Shown here: in pieces, positions 18,991 through 27,807 of the stretch
Layout: the number at the start of each line of letters is the position of its first letter
Numbering within the stretch: the stretch's first letter is position 1
Assembly: GCA_035546635.1 (NCBI GenBank)
Contig: DASZWJ010000017.1
Span: 185,789-249,788, forward strand
DNA from: Gammaproteobacteria bacterium
Lineage (GTDB): Bacteria; Pseudomonadota; Gammaproteobacteria; JAURND01
Direction: 5' to 3'
DNA: 64,000 nucleotides
Position numbers and translations under genes: made by a program
Notes under the pieces: generated by a model
What the model saw: the letters and a program-made list of their open reading frames with translations, nothing else
What the model was told of the DNA's origin: nothing
Database searches by the model: none

Positions 18991-19189
18991 TATCGTATTC
19001 CGGCTCATAGTCAATCAGTAAATATTCAGCGCCACAATAAGGGCATACGGCTTGACCGGTCGCTTGAATAGGTAAATACACGCAAGGGTGCGCATCCCAC
19101 AAACGATATTCAGGCATCGGACAAGACAGTGGCAGATCCGCATGGGTTACTTCATAGCGCTTAGCGCAGCAAGCCTGTTGTTCAGTCAT
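18974..19189 (-). CDS. small zinc-finger protein (CHCC type)
   Basis: 71 residues. The C-terminal half carries HPCVYLPI followed by CPYCGAEYLL, the pattern of the CHCC zinc finger found in small proteins related to mitochondrial NDUFS6; extra Cys lie in ACCAKRY and LSCPMPEY. I chose ATG 19189 for its strong AAGGGGG site over an in-frame ATG 6 codons upstream. It overlaps waaF by 17 bases. Role unknown. Confidence 0.82.
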   Translation of the reverse strand: MTEQQACCAKRYEVTHADLPLSCPMPEYRLWDAHPCVYLPIQATGQAVCPYCGAEYLLIDYEPEYDNEQSE

Positions 19190-19240
19190 GGTTTCCCCCT
19201 TGGACAAATGTATCTACAAGAATTGGCAAATATCAACACA

Positions 19241-19302
19241 AAAAAAAGCGAGTAGTTGTCATCCTGAACCATAAGTGAAGGATGTCAGCTACCCGCCTTT
19301 AA
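19241..19302. terminator. inverted repeat between two minus-strand genes
   Basis: AAAAAAAGCG-AGTAG-TTGTCATCC on the left pairs imperfectly with GGATG-TCAGCTACCC-GCCTTT on the right. A stem with A-run on one side and T-run on the other suits a bidirectional terminator after the 19318-19989 gene. Its middle belongs to the TGTCATCC repeat family. Confidence 0.55.
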
Positions 19303-19317
19303 GTTACTTAAGTATCG

Positions 19318-19989
19318 TTATGAATAATTGGTCGGGAATTTATATGACAACCCCAAGAATACCGCATCCTGTTGTGGCTGATAGCTTGAATCACCGACTT
19401 TGCCATTACCGCTGAAACGTTCCCAATCCAGACCAATGGCTAAGTTTGGAATGATTTCATAAGAAGCGCCCACTCCATAAGCAGGACCGATATGTCCATT
19501 GCTGCCATTGGGAGCATTTTTAATATTTGTATCGATATTAGAATGCAAGTAACTTCCACCCGCTTTGGCATAAATGCTTAATCCAGGAGTTACTGCCCAA
19601 GATATTTTACCTAATAAGTCTATAGCATAATTGGTAATACTAACACCATCATCGCCTGTGGCTTTAGGTAGGTAAGTATAACCACTTTCCACTGCGAAAT
19701 ATTTATTGAAGGCATAACCCAAATAGCCTCTAGCAGCGAACCCATCACCATCCAAATTCGGGACCAAATTATCAATATTGTCCCAATGCGTATCAGCATA
19801 GCCGGCTTGCAAGCCAATGATAAAACCTGAATCCTTATATTCATAAGGAGAAGGGACGGCTACCGGAATAGGTGCCGGACTGTAATAACCGCTATTGCTA
19901 CTATCATATTGACCAGCTAATGCTCCCGTCGTTAAACCCAAGGCAGCAAGGGAAATTGCTACATTTAAAATAGGTCTTTTCAACATCAT
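19318..19989 (-). CDS. outer-membrane beta-barrel protein (OmpA-like porin fold)
   Basis: 223 residues. The signal peptide ends GALAGQ; the mature part has the GLQAGYADTHWDN, GYLGYAFNKYFAVESGYTYL and GVGASYEIIPNLAIGLDWERF strands of eight-stranded barrels, and ends with the aromatic FLGLSYKF. AGGAGAT precedes the ATG. It is a stand-alone barrel: there is no C-terminal peptidoglycan-binding domain. Likely a surface protein. Confidence 0.85.
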   Translation of the reverse strand: MMLKRPILNVAISLAALGLTTGALAGQYDSSNSGYYSPAPIPVAVPSPYEYKDSGFIIGLQAGYADTHWDNIDNLVPNLDGDGFAARGYLGYAFNKYFAVESGYTYLPKATGDDGVSITNYAIDLLGKISWAVTPGLSIYAKAGGSYLHSNIDTNIKNAPNGSNGHIGPAYGVGASYEIIPNLAIGLDWERFSGNGKVGDSSYQPQQDAVFLGLSYKFPTNYS

Positions 19990-20218
19990 TATTATCTCCT
20001 AAAGAGTGTGTTGTTTAGAAACTTCGTATATCCACTATATCTATTTACCTTTTTAAGCGCGAAAAAGCCTTGACAAAGCTTTAAACACCCCTTTCACCTT
20101 TCCTTGACAAAAGCTGAACGTTGGAAGTCTAATCATTGGGTCTAAGAAAAGCAACCATTTTGGCAGGATTAATTCCCGCACTATTTCTATATTACCTCTG
20201 TAAAACAGGACACATAAC

Positions 20219-20704
20219 ATGTTCAATGCCCTACCCCAAAACCCTGATAAATCTTTACATTACCATGAATTGGCTACGCAATTACGCGGCTTATTCACCG
20301 GTGAATCTGACTGGCTAGCCAATAGCGCACAATTTGCCGCCTTTTTATTTCATAGCCTACCAAGACTCAATTGGGCAGGATTTTATTTGTTAAAAGACCA
20401 TATGTTGGTGGTTGGACCCTTTCAAGGCCACCCTGCTTGTGTACGCATTGCGCTTGGCAAAGGCGCTTGCGGCGTGAGTGCTGAAAAACGCGAAGCGGTC
20501 ATTATTGAAGATGTGCAAAGTTTTCCCGGCTATATCGCCTGCGATGACATGACTCGCTCTGAAATAGTATTGCCGATGATAAAACATAATCGTTTAATCG
20601 GTGTACTCGATTTAGACAGTCCAGTGATTGGTCGTTTTGACGAAACTGATCGGCAAGGATTAGAGGTTTTGTTGGATATATTGTTAGACATGTCTGCTAT
20701 CTGA
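20219..20704 (+). CDS. msrC: free methionine-(R)-sulfoxide reductase (GAF domain)
   Basis: 161 residues, one GAF domain. NWAGFYLL, GPFQGHPACVRIALGKGACG, FPGYIACDDMTRSEIVLPM and GVLDLDSP match the fRMsr (YebR/MsrC) family, including the three Cys used in catalysis. It reduces free oxidised methionine as part of the oxidative-stress defence. An AGGACACATAAC site precedes the ATG. Confidence 0.92.
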   Translation: MFNALPQNPDKSLHYHELATQLRGLFTGESDWLANSAQFAAFLFHSLPRLNWAGFYLLKDHMLVVGPFQGHPACVRIALGKGACGVSAEKREAVIIEDVQSFPGYIACDDMTRSEIVLPMIKHNRLIGVLDLDSPVIGRFDETDRQGLEVLLDILLDMSAI

Positions 20705-20717
20705 GGTGCCGCCGGAC

Positions 20718-20847
20718 GCTTTCAAGAACTGTGGATTAGGGGAGGGTTAAGCGAAAACGCTGTGAATACGTCCATGTACGCTCCCTTGTTTCATCCATGA
20801 AACAAAGGTTTCGCTTAACCCTCCCCTAATCCACAGTTCTTGAAAGC
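20718..20847. repeat. long inverted repeat A, perfect 39-base arms
   Basis: Arms at 20718-20756 and 20809-20847 are perfect complements (outer end GCTTTCAAGAACTGTGG). The 52-base loop contains GTGAATACGTCCATGTACG then CTCCC and a smaller palindrome TTTCATCCATGAAA. The loop is nearly the same as in repeat B (29867-29998) although the arms are different. It follows msrC and precedes lolA. Confidence 0.85.
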
Positions 20848-20945
20848 TCAGTTAAGTGCCTTTTAAAACACGACAGTGACTAACTAGCAACCTAGAGATC
20901 AGACTGGTACCATAGGTTGATTCCTATTTCCAATGGATTAATTAT

Positions 20946-21560
20946 ATGAAAAGTTTTCTACTGAAAGGCTTATGCCTGTCCTTGTTTTTGTTGACGTTAA
21001 CCGCACAAGCACAAACCGCTTCCGACGATCTGACTCAGTTGCTTTCCAGCTTTCAATCAATGTCCGCGCAATTTCAACAAGTTGTTTTTAACAGTAATGG
21101 CAAAGCCTTACAAAGAAGCAGCGGACAAATGGCGCTGATGCGGCCGGGAAAATTTCGTTGGCAGGTGTTTAAACCGAATCCACAATTATTAATTGCGAAC
21201 GGACGTAATCTTTGGATTTATGACATCGATTTATCGCAAGCGACTCAGCAGCATCTCGATAAAAATAACAACAATAGTCCGGCCTCATTATTAAGCGGCT
21301 CGATTGAAGATTTAGAAAATCGTTTTATCGTTACGCAAAAAACCAGTCAATCTTTCCAATTAAAACCTAAAAGTGAAAATGATATGTTTAAATGGATTGA
21401 ATTAACTTTTAGTAATTCAAAATTAACGCAAATGCGCTTGATGGATAATTTAGGTTCATTAACTGATTTTCATTTTAGCCAAGTGAGTATCAATCCGAAA
21501 TTAAACGCGGGTTTATTTCAATTTAAAGCACCACGGGGTGTGGAAGTTATTAAAAATTGA
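20946..21560 (+). CDS. lolA: outer-membrane lipoprotein carrier protein LolA
   Basis: 204 residues with a signal peptide (cleavage after AQA). The mature part has the LolA pattern: LTQLLSSFQSMSAQFQQ, then SSGQMALMRPGKFRWQ, LLIANGRNLWIYDIDLSQATQQ, and the C-terminal GLFQFKAPRGVEVI. It shuttles lipoproteins across the periplasm from LolCDE to LolB. rarA follows, a common gammaproteobacterial order. Confidence 0.95.
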   Translation: MKSFLLKGLCLSLFLLTLTAQAQTASDDLTQLLSSFQSMSAQFQQVVFNSNGKALQRSSGQMALMRPGKFRWQVFKPNPQLLIANGRNLWIYDIDLSQATQQHLDKNNNNSPASLLSGSIEDLENRFIVTQKTSQSFQLKPKSENDMFKWIELTFSNSKLTQMRLMDNLGSLTDFHFSQVSINPKLNAGLFQFKAPRGVEVIKN

Positions 21561-21585
21561 GCAAACACTGTCATCCTAAATTAGC

Positions 21586-21670
21586 TGTCATTCCCGCGCA
21601 GGCGGGAATCTATCCTGGTTTGAGCTCTGTGCCAGAAAAGAAATAGATTCCCGCCTGCGCGGGAATGACA
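21586..21670. repeat. inverted repeat with perfect 28-base arms (TGTCATTCCCGCG type)
   Basis: Arms at 21586-21613 and 21643-21670 are exact complements, each beginning TGTCATTCCCGCGCAGG. Lies between lolA and rarA and ends about 40 bases before the rarA start. It belongs to the class of TGTCATTCC-type mobile palindromes common in gammaproteobacterial intergenic DNA. Confidence 0.8.
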
Positions 21671-21709
21671 ATATTTTGTGTAAAGAGATGAGTTACAATA
21701 AAATTACCC

Positions 21710-23029
21710 ATGTCAAACACCACCTCATTTCAACCTCTAGCCGCACGCATGCGCCCGCGCTCCATTGATGAATTTTTTGGCCAGCAGCATTTGCTAGGAA
21801 AAAATAAGCCTTTGCGTCGCGCCATCGAAAGCAACAGTTTGCACTCGATGATTTTATGGGGGCCACCCGGCACCGGCAAAACGACGCTTGCGCGTTTACT
21901 AGCAGAACATGCCAAAGCCAATATCGAAAATATTTCTGCTGTACTAGCTGGCGTCAAAGATATCCGCCAAATTGTCGAGCGCGCCCAACAGGCAAGAAAA
22001 ACTGAACAACATAACACTGTATTATTTGTAGATGAAGTCCACCGCTTCAACAAAGCCCAACAAGATGCATTTTTACCTTATGTCGAAGATGGCACTTTAA
22101 TTCTCATCGGCGCCACCACGGAAAACCCTTCATTCGAATTAAATAATGCTTTACTGTCACGCGCCCGTGTCTATGTATTAAAACGTTTACAGCAAGAAGA
22201 AATTCTCAAAATTATCGATGCTGCCCTCAAAGATAAAGAACGCGGCCTTGGCAATCGCCCTATTCATTTCCCTGACGATCTTAAACAACGTTTAGCCCAA
22301 TTTGCCGATGGCGATGCGCGCCAAGCATTAAACATGTTAGAAATTATCGCCGATTTTGCAGTGGAAGAAGCAGAAAGCGAACAAATTACTGAAGAGATAT
22401 TAAATGAAATTCTCTCCGGCAGTGTCAGACGTTTTGATAAACAAGGTGATTTATTTTATGAACAGATTTCTGCGCTACATAAATCAGTACGTGGCACTGC
22501 TCCTGATGCTGCATTGTACTGGCTGACGCGCATGTTAGATGCCGGCTGCGACCCTGAATATATCGCCAGAAGAGTATTGCGTATGGCGAGTGAAGATATC
22601 GGCAACGCTGATCCACGCGCATTAACACTGGCACTCAACGCTTGGGAAACTTATCAACGCTTAGGCAGCCCTGAAGGCGAGCTGGCTATTGCACAAGCGG
22701 TAGTTTATATGGCTTGCGCTGCCAAAAGCAACGCTGTCTATACCGCTTTTGGCGCCGCCCTTGATGATGCCAAAAACTCAGGCTCTCTGGATGTTCCGAT
22801 GCATATCCGCAATGCGCCTACCCGCCTGATGAAAAACATGGGTTATGGTACAGGTTATCGCTACGCGCATAATGAACCGGAAGCTTACGCTGCCGGAGAA
22901 ACCTATTTCCCTGAGGCATTGGGTGAAAAACATTATTATCACCCAGTCGCACGGGGACTGGAAATAAAAATTGGAGAAAAACTACAACATTTGCGCGAGT
23001 TGGATCGAAAAACTAAAGAAAAGAAATAG
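21710..23029 (+). CDS. rarA: replication-associated recombination protein A (RarA/MgsA)
   Basis: 439 residues. AAA+ clamp-loader-like ATPase: [17 protein letters not shown], Walker [17 protein letters not shown], Walker [13 protein letters not shown], sensor 1 [21 protein letters not shown], then the C-terminal MgsA tetramerisation domain ([37 protein letters not shown]). Acts at stalled replication forks. It ends 12 bases from the convergent ankyrin gene. Confidence 0.97.
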   Translation: MSNTTSFQPLAARMRPRSIDEFFGQQHLLGKNKPLRRAIESNSLHSMILWGPPGTGKTTLARLLAEHAKANIENISAVLAGVKDIRQIVERAQQARKTEQHNTVLFVDEVHRFNKAQQDAFLPYVEDGTLILIGATTENPSFELNNALLSRARVYVLKRLQQEEILKIIDAALKDKERGLGNRPIHFPDDLKQRLAQFADGDARQALNMLEIIADFAVEEAESEQITEEILNEILSGSVRRFDKQGDLFYEQISALHKSVRGTAPDAALYWLTRMLDAGCDPEYIARRVLRMASEDIGNADPRALTLALNAWETYQRLGSPEGELAIAQAVVYMACAAKSNAVYTAFGAALDDAKNSGSLDVPMHIRNAPTRLMKNMGYGTGYRYAHNEPEAYAAGETYFPEALGEKHYYHPVARGLEIKIGEKLQHLRELDRKTKEKK

Positions 23030-23041
23030 CCACCAATGCGC

Positions 23042-23596
23042 TTAACAAATTGTGCAGTCTTCATTATTTTTGTTTTGATCCTTGTCTTTATCTGGTTCAA
23101 TTTCTTCTACGGGTTTTTCCTTTTTCGGGGAAGAAGAAGGACGAAAAAACTCTGGAGAGAACGGCTGTTTAGGTGGTCTTTCACCATTTTCTGCTCGCCA
23201 AAGTTGAGCAGTTATTATATCCGATTTAACAATTTTATAAGCAGTTTTATTTTCCTTGTTAACAATGCGTGGATCAGCACCATATGCCAACAAAATGAGT
23301 ATACCTTTATCAGGAGAATCACTTTTATCAAGCCGCGAAAGTCTAGCAGCACAAATAAGCGCTGAATCACCCTCATGATTGGTATGATTCACATCAGCAC
23401 CACCGTTTAATAAGAGCTGCATGACTTCAGCATCACTCTCTACAGATGCCGCAATAAGCGCAGTATCACCATTATCTAATTCATTGGAATAGTTCACGTC
23501 TGCATCCTTTTCCAATAACATCTGCACCCAACGGCTTTTACCCGAGTCTGCAGCGGTGATAAGCACAGAATCACCCTTGTTATTAACATGATTCAC
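23042..23596 (-). CDS. ankyrin-repeat protein with C-terminal CaaX box (main part of a frameshifted gene)
   Basis: 184 residues from a GTG that cuts the first repeat in half (LAHGANVNH reads in this frame upstream of it). About three and a half ankyrin repeats follow (NKGDSVLITAADSGKSRWVQ, DNGDTALIAASVESD, HEGDSALICAARLS), then LLAYGADPRIVNKENK, a Pro/Lys/Glu-rich tail and the last four residues CTIC, a canonical farnesylation-type CaaX box. The open frame extends back to a stop at 23657-23659, overlapping the 73-residue frame upstream. I infer one original gene, 23042-23814, broken by a single-base frameshift. The layout resembles Legionella AnkB, an ankyrin effector with a CaaX end. Confidence 0.7.
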   Translation of the reverse strand: MNHVNNKGDSVLITAADSGKSRWVQMLLEKDADVNYSNELDNGDTALIAASVESDAEVMQLLLNGGADVNHTNHEGDSALICAARLSRLDKSDSPDKGILILLAYGADPRIVNKENKTAYKIVKSDIITAQLWRAENGERPPKQPFSPEFFRPSSSPKKEKPVEEIEPDKDKDQNKNNEDCTIC

Positions 23597-23814
23597 ATTA
23601 GCCCCATGCGCCAGGAATGCCGGAATTCCGATAATTGTTCCCAGGATGAACGAAGATCAGCCCCCGAAGCTGAAAATTCTTTAAAATCTTTTAATAGTTT
23701 GGCAGAGTCATTCTCTACAGTTTTCCAGGCTTCTAAATACTGTTCCCAAAAATTATCTTTGCCGTGGGCTTTTTGTTCTGGTGGAGGGGAAGTTTCTTTC
23801 GATAAGTGTGACAT
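23593..23814 (-). CDS. N-terminal part of the frameshifted ankyrin gene
   Basis: 73 residues, MSHLSKETSPPPEQKAHGKD followed by a predicted helical stretch (FWEQYLEAWKTVENDSAKLLKDF). Its TGA overlaps the apparent GTG of the ankyrin frame (ATGTGA). Since the ankyrin frame is already open 60 bases earlier and reads the missing half of the first repeat there, a shift somewhere in 23596-23656 would join the two. No long homopolymer lies in that stretch, so slippage is not the obvious cause; a real mutation or an assembly error are both possible. Confidence 0.6.
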   Translation of the reverse strand: MSHLSKETSPPPEQKAHGKDNFWEQYLEAWKTVENDSAKLLKDFKEFSASGADLRSSWEQLSEFRHSWRMGLM

Positions 23815-23905
23815 TACTGTGGCCTGATTTTTAAAAAAGAAAATGCAATTATTCTTCTCCCAGGATAGTAGACAGGAAATTTTCTGAAAGCACGGTAGAA
23901 TAGAG

Positions 23906-24781
23906 TTATCGAATACGTTCTAAAATTCCATCTAACTCATCTAAAGTATGATAATGAATGACTAATCGACCTTTGCCTTTTACCTGATGTTTAATATCAA
24001 CTTTCGCCCCTAGCTTATCTGCCAACTCTGACTCTAAGCGCATAATATCTGGATTAGCTTGTGATCTATGATTTTTAGTTTCAGGTTCAGACTGCCATTT
24101 GCGTGCTAAATCTTCTGTAGCGCGAACAGATAATCCCTTAGCCACGATCAGATTAGCCAACTGAACCTGTTGGAGTGCCGACAAACTTAAGAGTGCTCGT
24201 GCATGCCCCATATCCAAGACCCCTTTTTCCAATAATGACTGGACCTGTGCTTCCAGATTTAATAGGCGCAGCAAATTACTGACGCTAACCCGTGACTTAC
24301 CCACTGCTTTAGCAATCGCTTCATGCGTCAAACCAAATTCCTCACCCAACCGCTTCAATGCCACTGCTTGTTCCAAAGCATTTAAATCTTCACGTTGGAT
24401 GTTTTCAATCAGCCCCATCGCCATCGCGGTTTCATCACTGATCTCGCGCAAGAACACCGGTACCTCAGCTAAACCCACCAATTGCGCCGCCCGCCAGCGT
24501 CGCTCACCGGCAATGATTTCATAGCGGTTTTGTTGCAATGCCCGCACCAGGATTGGCTGCAAAACCCCTTGGGCACTGATAGAAGCCGCAAGCTCTTGCA
24601 AGGCTTCTTGGTCCATTTCTCGACGTGGTTGATATTTGCCTGGCTGCAGTGCTTCCACAGGCAAATGTCGTGGTACTTCTTGGAGTTGGGATTTTGCTGC
24701 ACTTTGGAGCTGTGCACCGCCGCTTAGCAGTTCATTCAGCCCGCGACCTAGGCTGCGTTTGGTTTTAATGGATGAATTCAT
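23906..24781 (-). CDS. parB: chromosome-partitioning protein ParB
   Basis: 291 residues. RSLGRGLNELL at the N terminus, the ParB/Srx CTPase domain with LQPGKYQPRREMD, GVLQPILVR and the CTP-binding GERRWRAAQL, the helix-turn-helix (LTHEAIAKAVGKSRVSVSNLLRLL) at about 150-180 and a C-terminal dimer domain. It loads at parS and spreads as a CTP-dependent clamp. parA would normally lie immediately upstream; here an unrelated plus-strand gene lies between them. Confidence 0.97.
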   Translation of the reverse strand: MNSSIKTKRSLGRGLNELLSGGAQLQSAAKSQLQEVPRHLPVEALQPGKYQPRREMDQEALQELAASISAQGVLQPILVRALQQNRYEIIAGERRWRAAQLVGLAEVPVFLREISDETAMAMGLIENIQREDLNALEQAVALKRLGEEFGLTHEAIAKAVGKSRVSVSNLLRLLNLEAQVQSLLEKGVLDMGHARALLSLSALQQVQLANLIVAKGLSVRATEDLARKWQSEPETKNHRSQANPDIMRLESELADKLGAKVDIKHQVKGKGRLVIHYHTLDELDGILERIR

Positions 24782-25007
24782 ATTTTAAGGGCTTTTAAAT
24801 GATCATTTGGGATTGATAGAAATGCGGTAAGTGTACCACCCAAATCCGGCTGAATCATCTATAACCCCGAATGGATGTTAGCCAAATCCCAAACCCAGAG
24901 TAAAAAAGAAAGTTCGCAATATATAAACATTAATCTACTGTTAAGATTCCTAATGTAAACTTGTCAAATATTCTTTAAAATTTAATGAAAAATAAAGGTA
25001 CTAAACC

Positions 25008-25811
25008 ATGACATATCAACCTTCTGAAACTAAAAGCCCAAGTACCCGGTTTAATATTTTTCCAGATTATTATGCCATTATCCATTCCACTAAAGATGCA
25101 CCTCAATGGATGAACGATATTAGACAAGAAGGACTGCTAACTGCATTGCTTAAGCAGCAAAACAAACTAAGAGGCGACATTGAGGATTTGAGACAACAAC
25201 TCAGTATAGCAGGGCTTAATCTAGGTAGCGAAACACAAAAAAAAGTATCTCAACAGCTTACAGCTGCTGAAGGTCAATATGCAAAAGTAACTAGAAACAT
25301 AGAGCTTTGTAAATATTTATCTGACGACCTAAGAAGAGCTAGATATGAAAAATTTTATGAACAAATATTAACATCACCGCCAAATACAGAATTGGAAAAA
25401 ACACTCCTAGCTCAATGGAATAACTATAATAGGTCGATGAATAAAGCTTCTCTATCTCAAACCTCTTCAACTTCGTCGTCAGCTCCAGCAGAGCAAAAAT
25501 CCGCAACCAGAGTTATTCCACAAAACAACGATGATGCAGATTTGCAAAAAGCGCTTGCGGAATCAAATCAAACTTTTTTTGCTGAAGAACAACGGCGAGC
25601 AGAACAGCGACAACAGGCAGAACTGCAAAAACAACTTACCGAGTTGTTAAAAAATTATAGTGATCTTAAAAAAGAATATGCGGTAGAAGACATAGCGATA
25701 CTTCTGGAAGACCCCTTGAAAAAATTAAACTCAGCTTTTCCCGGATTAAAATTAGATTTCTCTCATCTAGAGAACTTAACTACTGAAAATAATGAGCATA
25801 AAAACAGATAA
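25008..25811 (+). CDS. coiled-coil protein with UIM-like motif, candidate effector
   Basis: 267 residues, no signal peptide or membrane helix. Heptad-type coiled coils at about 45-110 (LLKQQNKLRGDIEDLRQQL) and 190-225 (EEQRRAEQRQQAELQKQL), separated by a Ser/Thr/Pro-rich linker at about 143-165. At 175-186, DDADLQKALAES fits the ubiquitin-interacting motif consensus (acidic run, then hydrophobic-x-x-Ala-x-x-x-Ser), with a following Glu-rich helix. I do not recognise the family. It sits between parA and parB on the opposite strand, an insertion into a conserved pair. Confidence 0.65.
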   Translation: MTYQPSETKSPSTRFNIFPDYYAIIHSTKDAPQWMNDIRQEGLLTALLKQQNKLRGDIEDLRQQLSIAGLNLGSETQKKVSQQLTAAEGQYAKVTRNIELCKYLSDDLRRARYEKFYEQILTSPPNTELEKTLLAQWNNYNRSMNKASLSQTSSTSSSAPAEQKSATRVIPQNNDDADLQKALAESNQTFFAEEQRRAEQRQQAELQKQLTELLKNYSDLKKEYAVEDIAILLEDPLKKLNSAFPGLKLDFSHLENLTTENNEHKNR

Positions 25812-25838
25812 TTAGGATCGCTTTAAATAGCGTGAGCA

Positions 25839-26603
25839 TTACACCCGCTGCCGCCGTAGCATCTCACCCGCTAATGCCAAATAGGCTAAAGCGCCAGGTG
25901 AACGGCGGTCATGTAATAACGCTGGCAGACCAAAACTCGGCGCTTCAGCTACCCGAACATTGCGAGGAATCACTGTACTGTAAAGTTTTTCACCAAAATG
26001 CGCTGTCAGCTGCTCGTTGACTTCGTGCGTTAAACGATTACGACCATCATACATAGTGCGCAACAAACCTTCGACCTGCAGCATCGGATTGGCAGATTGA
26101 CGAATTTGTTCAATAGTATTTAAAAGACTGGCCAATCCTTCTAGGGCAAAATATTCACAAGGCATGGTGATGAGCACCGTATCTGCAGCGACTAATGCAT
26201 TCACCGTAAGAATATTTAACGAGGGCGGGCAGTCCACTAGGATATAGTCATATTCATCACGCACTAAAGCTAACTGATTACGCAAACAATATTCACGCTC
26301 GCTCTGCTGCAACAACTGGATTTCAGCTACAGTTAAATCTCCATCGGCCGGCAACAGATCATATTGCCCAACTGTGTGCACCAAGGCTTCTGCAATTTCA
26401 GCCTCACCCAGTAAAACCTCTTTGATAGTCAGTACTTCCAGATCTTTGGTAATACCGCTACCAACACTGGCATTGCCCTGCGGATCAAAATCAATCAACA
26501 ATACCCGATGTTTAGTGGCCGCTAACGACGCCGCCAAATTGACGCAGGTGGTGGTTTTGCCTACACCGCCTTTTTGATTGGCTATGGCGATGATTTTTCC
26601 CAT
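25839..26603 (-). CDS. parA: chromosome-partitioning ATPase ParA (Soj)
   Basis: 254 residues. Deviant Walker [19 protein letters not shown] with the signature Lys, switch region [11 protein letters not shown], Walker [12 protein letters not shown] and the C-terminal [18 protein letters not shown], all typical of chromosomal ParA. AGGAAATTATC precedes the ATG. It works with ParB to move origins apart. Gene order rsmG-parA is conserved; the stop is close to the end of the convergent coiled-coil gene. Confidence 0.97.
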   Translation of the reverse strand: MGKIIAIANQKGGVGKTTTCVNLAASLAATKHRVLLIDFDPQGNASVGSGITKDLEVLTIKEVLLGEAEIAEALVHTVGQYDLLPADGDLTVAEIQLLQQSEREYCLRNQLALVRDEYDYILVDCPPSLNILTVNALVAADTVLITMPCEYFALEGLASLLNTIEQIRQSANPMLQVEGLLRTMYDGRNRLTHEVNEQLTAHFGEKLYSTVIPRNVRVAEAPSFGLPALLHDRRSPGALAYLALAGEMLRRQRV

Positions 26604-26635
26604 GATAATTTCCTGATGATAAAGTTTTTAAGCTG

Positions 26636-27268
26636 TTAATTCATAGACACACAAACTAAATGGCGCTGCTCCTCTAACCCCGGTACTTTTATAGCCTGCA
26701 CCGTAAACGGCAGAGTGACAGCTTGCAGCTCTGCTTCTGGATAAACGCCTTTTAGCGCCCACAAACGACCACCTCGGCAATAAAGACCACCGGTCACGAC
26801 CATCATATCACTTAATTTTGCAAAGGCACGCGCAATCACTCCATCAAAACACTGTTGCGGTTTGAAATTCTCAACTCGGGACTGCACTATCGTCACATTG
26901 GATAAGTTCAGCAAAGTTTTCACCTGCAATAAAAAGCGGGTTTTTTTACCATTGCTGTCAAGTAGCGTCCATTCCCAATCAGGAAATGCCAACGCCAAAG
27001 GAATGCCTGGCAGACCTGCGCCACTGCCCACATCTAACCAACGCTGTCCCTGTAAATAAGGCGCACAGGCCAGAGAATCAGCGATATGTTTATATAACAT
27101 TTCTTCGGGGTTGCGAATGGCGGTGAGATTATAAATTTGATTCCATTGCTCCAGAATTGTTAAATACTGGAGTATTTTTTCGGGGACATCAGAGGGTAAT
27201 TTGAGATCCAATGTTGCTAGAATTTGAGTTAATAATTGCTCGAGTTGGGGAAAAATTTGATTTGGCAT
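26636..27268 (-). CDS. rsmG: 16S rRNA (guanine527-N7)-methyltransferase RsmG
   Basis: About 210 residues from ATG 27268 (MPNQIF). An in-frame ATG at 27322 would add 18 residues and overlap brnA; neither has a strong ribosome site. SAM-binding motif LDVGSGAGLPGIPLALAFPDW, then LLDSNGKKTRFL and VIARAFAKLSDM match GidB/RsmG. It methylates G527 in the decoding region of 16S rRNA; loss gives low-level streptomycin resistance. Confidence 0.95.
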   Translation of the reverse strand: MPNQIFPQLEQLLTQILATLDLKLPSDVPEKILQYLTILEQWNQIYNLTAIRNPEEMLYKHIADSLACAPYLQGQRWLDVGSGAGLPGIPLALAFPDWEWTLLDSNGKKTRFLLQVKTLLNLSNVTIVQSRVENFKPQQCFDGVIARAFAKLSDMMVVTGGLYCRGGRLWALKGVYPEAELQAVTLPFTVQAIKVPGLEEQRHLVCVSMN

Positions 27269-27296
27269 TATTTGCAAACAGGGAAAATGTGGTTGT

Positions 27297-27536
27297 TTAA
27301 TGCTCTTGATAATGTGATACATAAGATGCTAGTAAAGCCCTAATAAGGGCTTGATAACCAACATGATGCAATGTTGCTTCTTTTTTAAAGAAATCTACAC
27401 TTTCCTTAGTAAGCGCTAAAGTCACTTTAACCGTTTCTTCTTTTAATATTAACTCACTAGGACTAGGTAAAAAATCAGGAACAATTTTTACCCGCCCAAT
27501 AGGTTCATTGGTATATTTAATTTTGCGCTTTTTCAT
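27297..27536 (-). CDS. BrnA/CopG-like antitoxin
   Basis: 79 residues. A basic, mixed N-terminal half (toxin-binding region, PDFLPSPSELIL) and a C-terminal ribbon-helix-helix-like segment (ETVKVTLALTKESVDFFKKEA ... YQALIRALLASYV). The start overlaps the 3' end of the BrnT-like frame by 20 bases. An AGGAGGAAAG site in the end of that frame precedes the ATG. In such pairs the antitoxin represses the operon, alone or with toxin. Confidence 0.75.
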   Translation of the reverse strand: MKKRKIKYTNEPIGRVKIVPDFLPSPSELILKEETVKVTLALTKESVDFFKKEATLHHVGYQALIRALLASYVSHYQEH

Positions 27537-27789
27537 AAATCTTCTTTCCTCCTCTCCAATAACCTGCGCCTATGATTCGAATAATATTACCTCGATATGT
27601 AAATCTTACCGTCATGACATCATTACCCACTTTTCCAAAGCAATAATATCTTTGCTCACTATGGCTATGTTCTATATCCTCTGCAATAATACGATTCGGG
27701 TCTAAAAAAGCTTTTTGAGCCTCATAAAAAGAAATGCCATGTTTATGATGATTTAGCTGATCTTTCTTATCATCCCATTCAAAATTTAT
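27517..27789 (-). CDS. BrnT-family toxin without a standard start codon
   Basis: The frame encodes NFEWDDKKDQLNHHKHGISF, then EAQKAFLDPNRIIAEDIEHS, SEQRYYCFGKVG and NIIRIIGAGYW, which is the BrnT ribonuclease fold (WDxxK, HGISF, the DP and HS/ERY motifs). It ends at TAA 27517-27519. Upstream of NFEW the in-frame codons are TAA-ATT-AAT-ATA, so the codon where ATG is expected (27789) is ATA; no ATG, GTG or TTG is available before the core. Either ATA or ATT is used, giving very low expression, or the toxin has lost its start. About 90 residues if started at ATA. Confidence 0.7.
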   Translation of the reverse strand: MNFEWDDKKDQLNHHKHGISFYEAQKAFLDPNRIIAEDIEHSHSEQRYYCFGKVGNDVMTVRFTYRGNIIRIIGAGYWRGGKKIYEKAQN

Positions 27790-27807
27790 ATTAATTTAAC
27801 CATACTT

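Noticed and set aside
20788..20807. parS-like site: TTGTTTCAT-CC-ATGAAACAA inside inverted repeat A, near parB
   Set aside because: The halves resemble parS (GTTTCAC/GTGAAAC) but are 2 bases further apart and lack the central C-G; the equivalent place in repeat B reads TTTTTTCATCCATGAAAAAA, so the parS-like bases are not kept.
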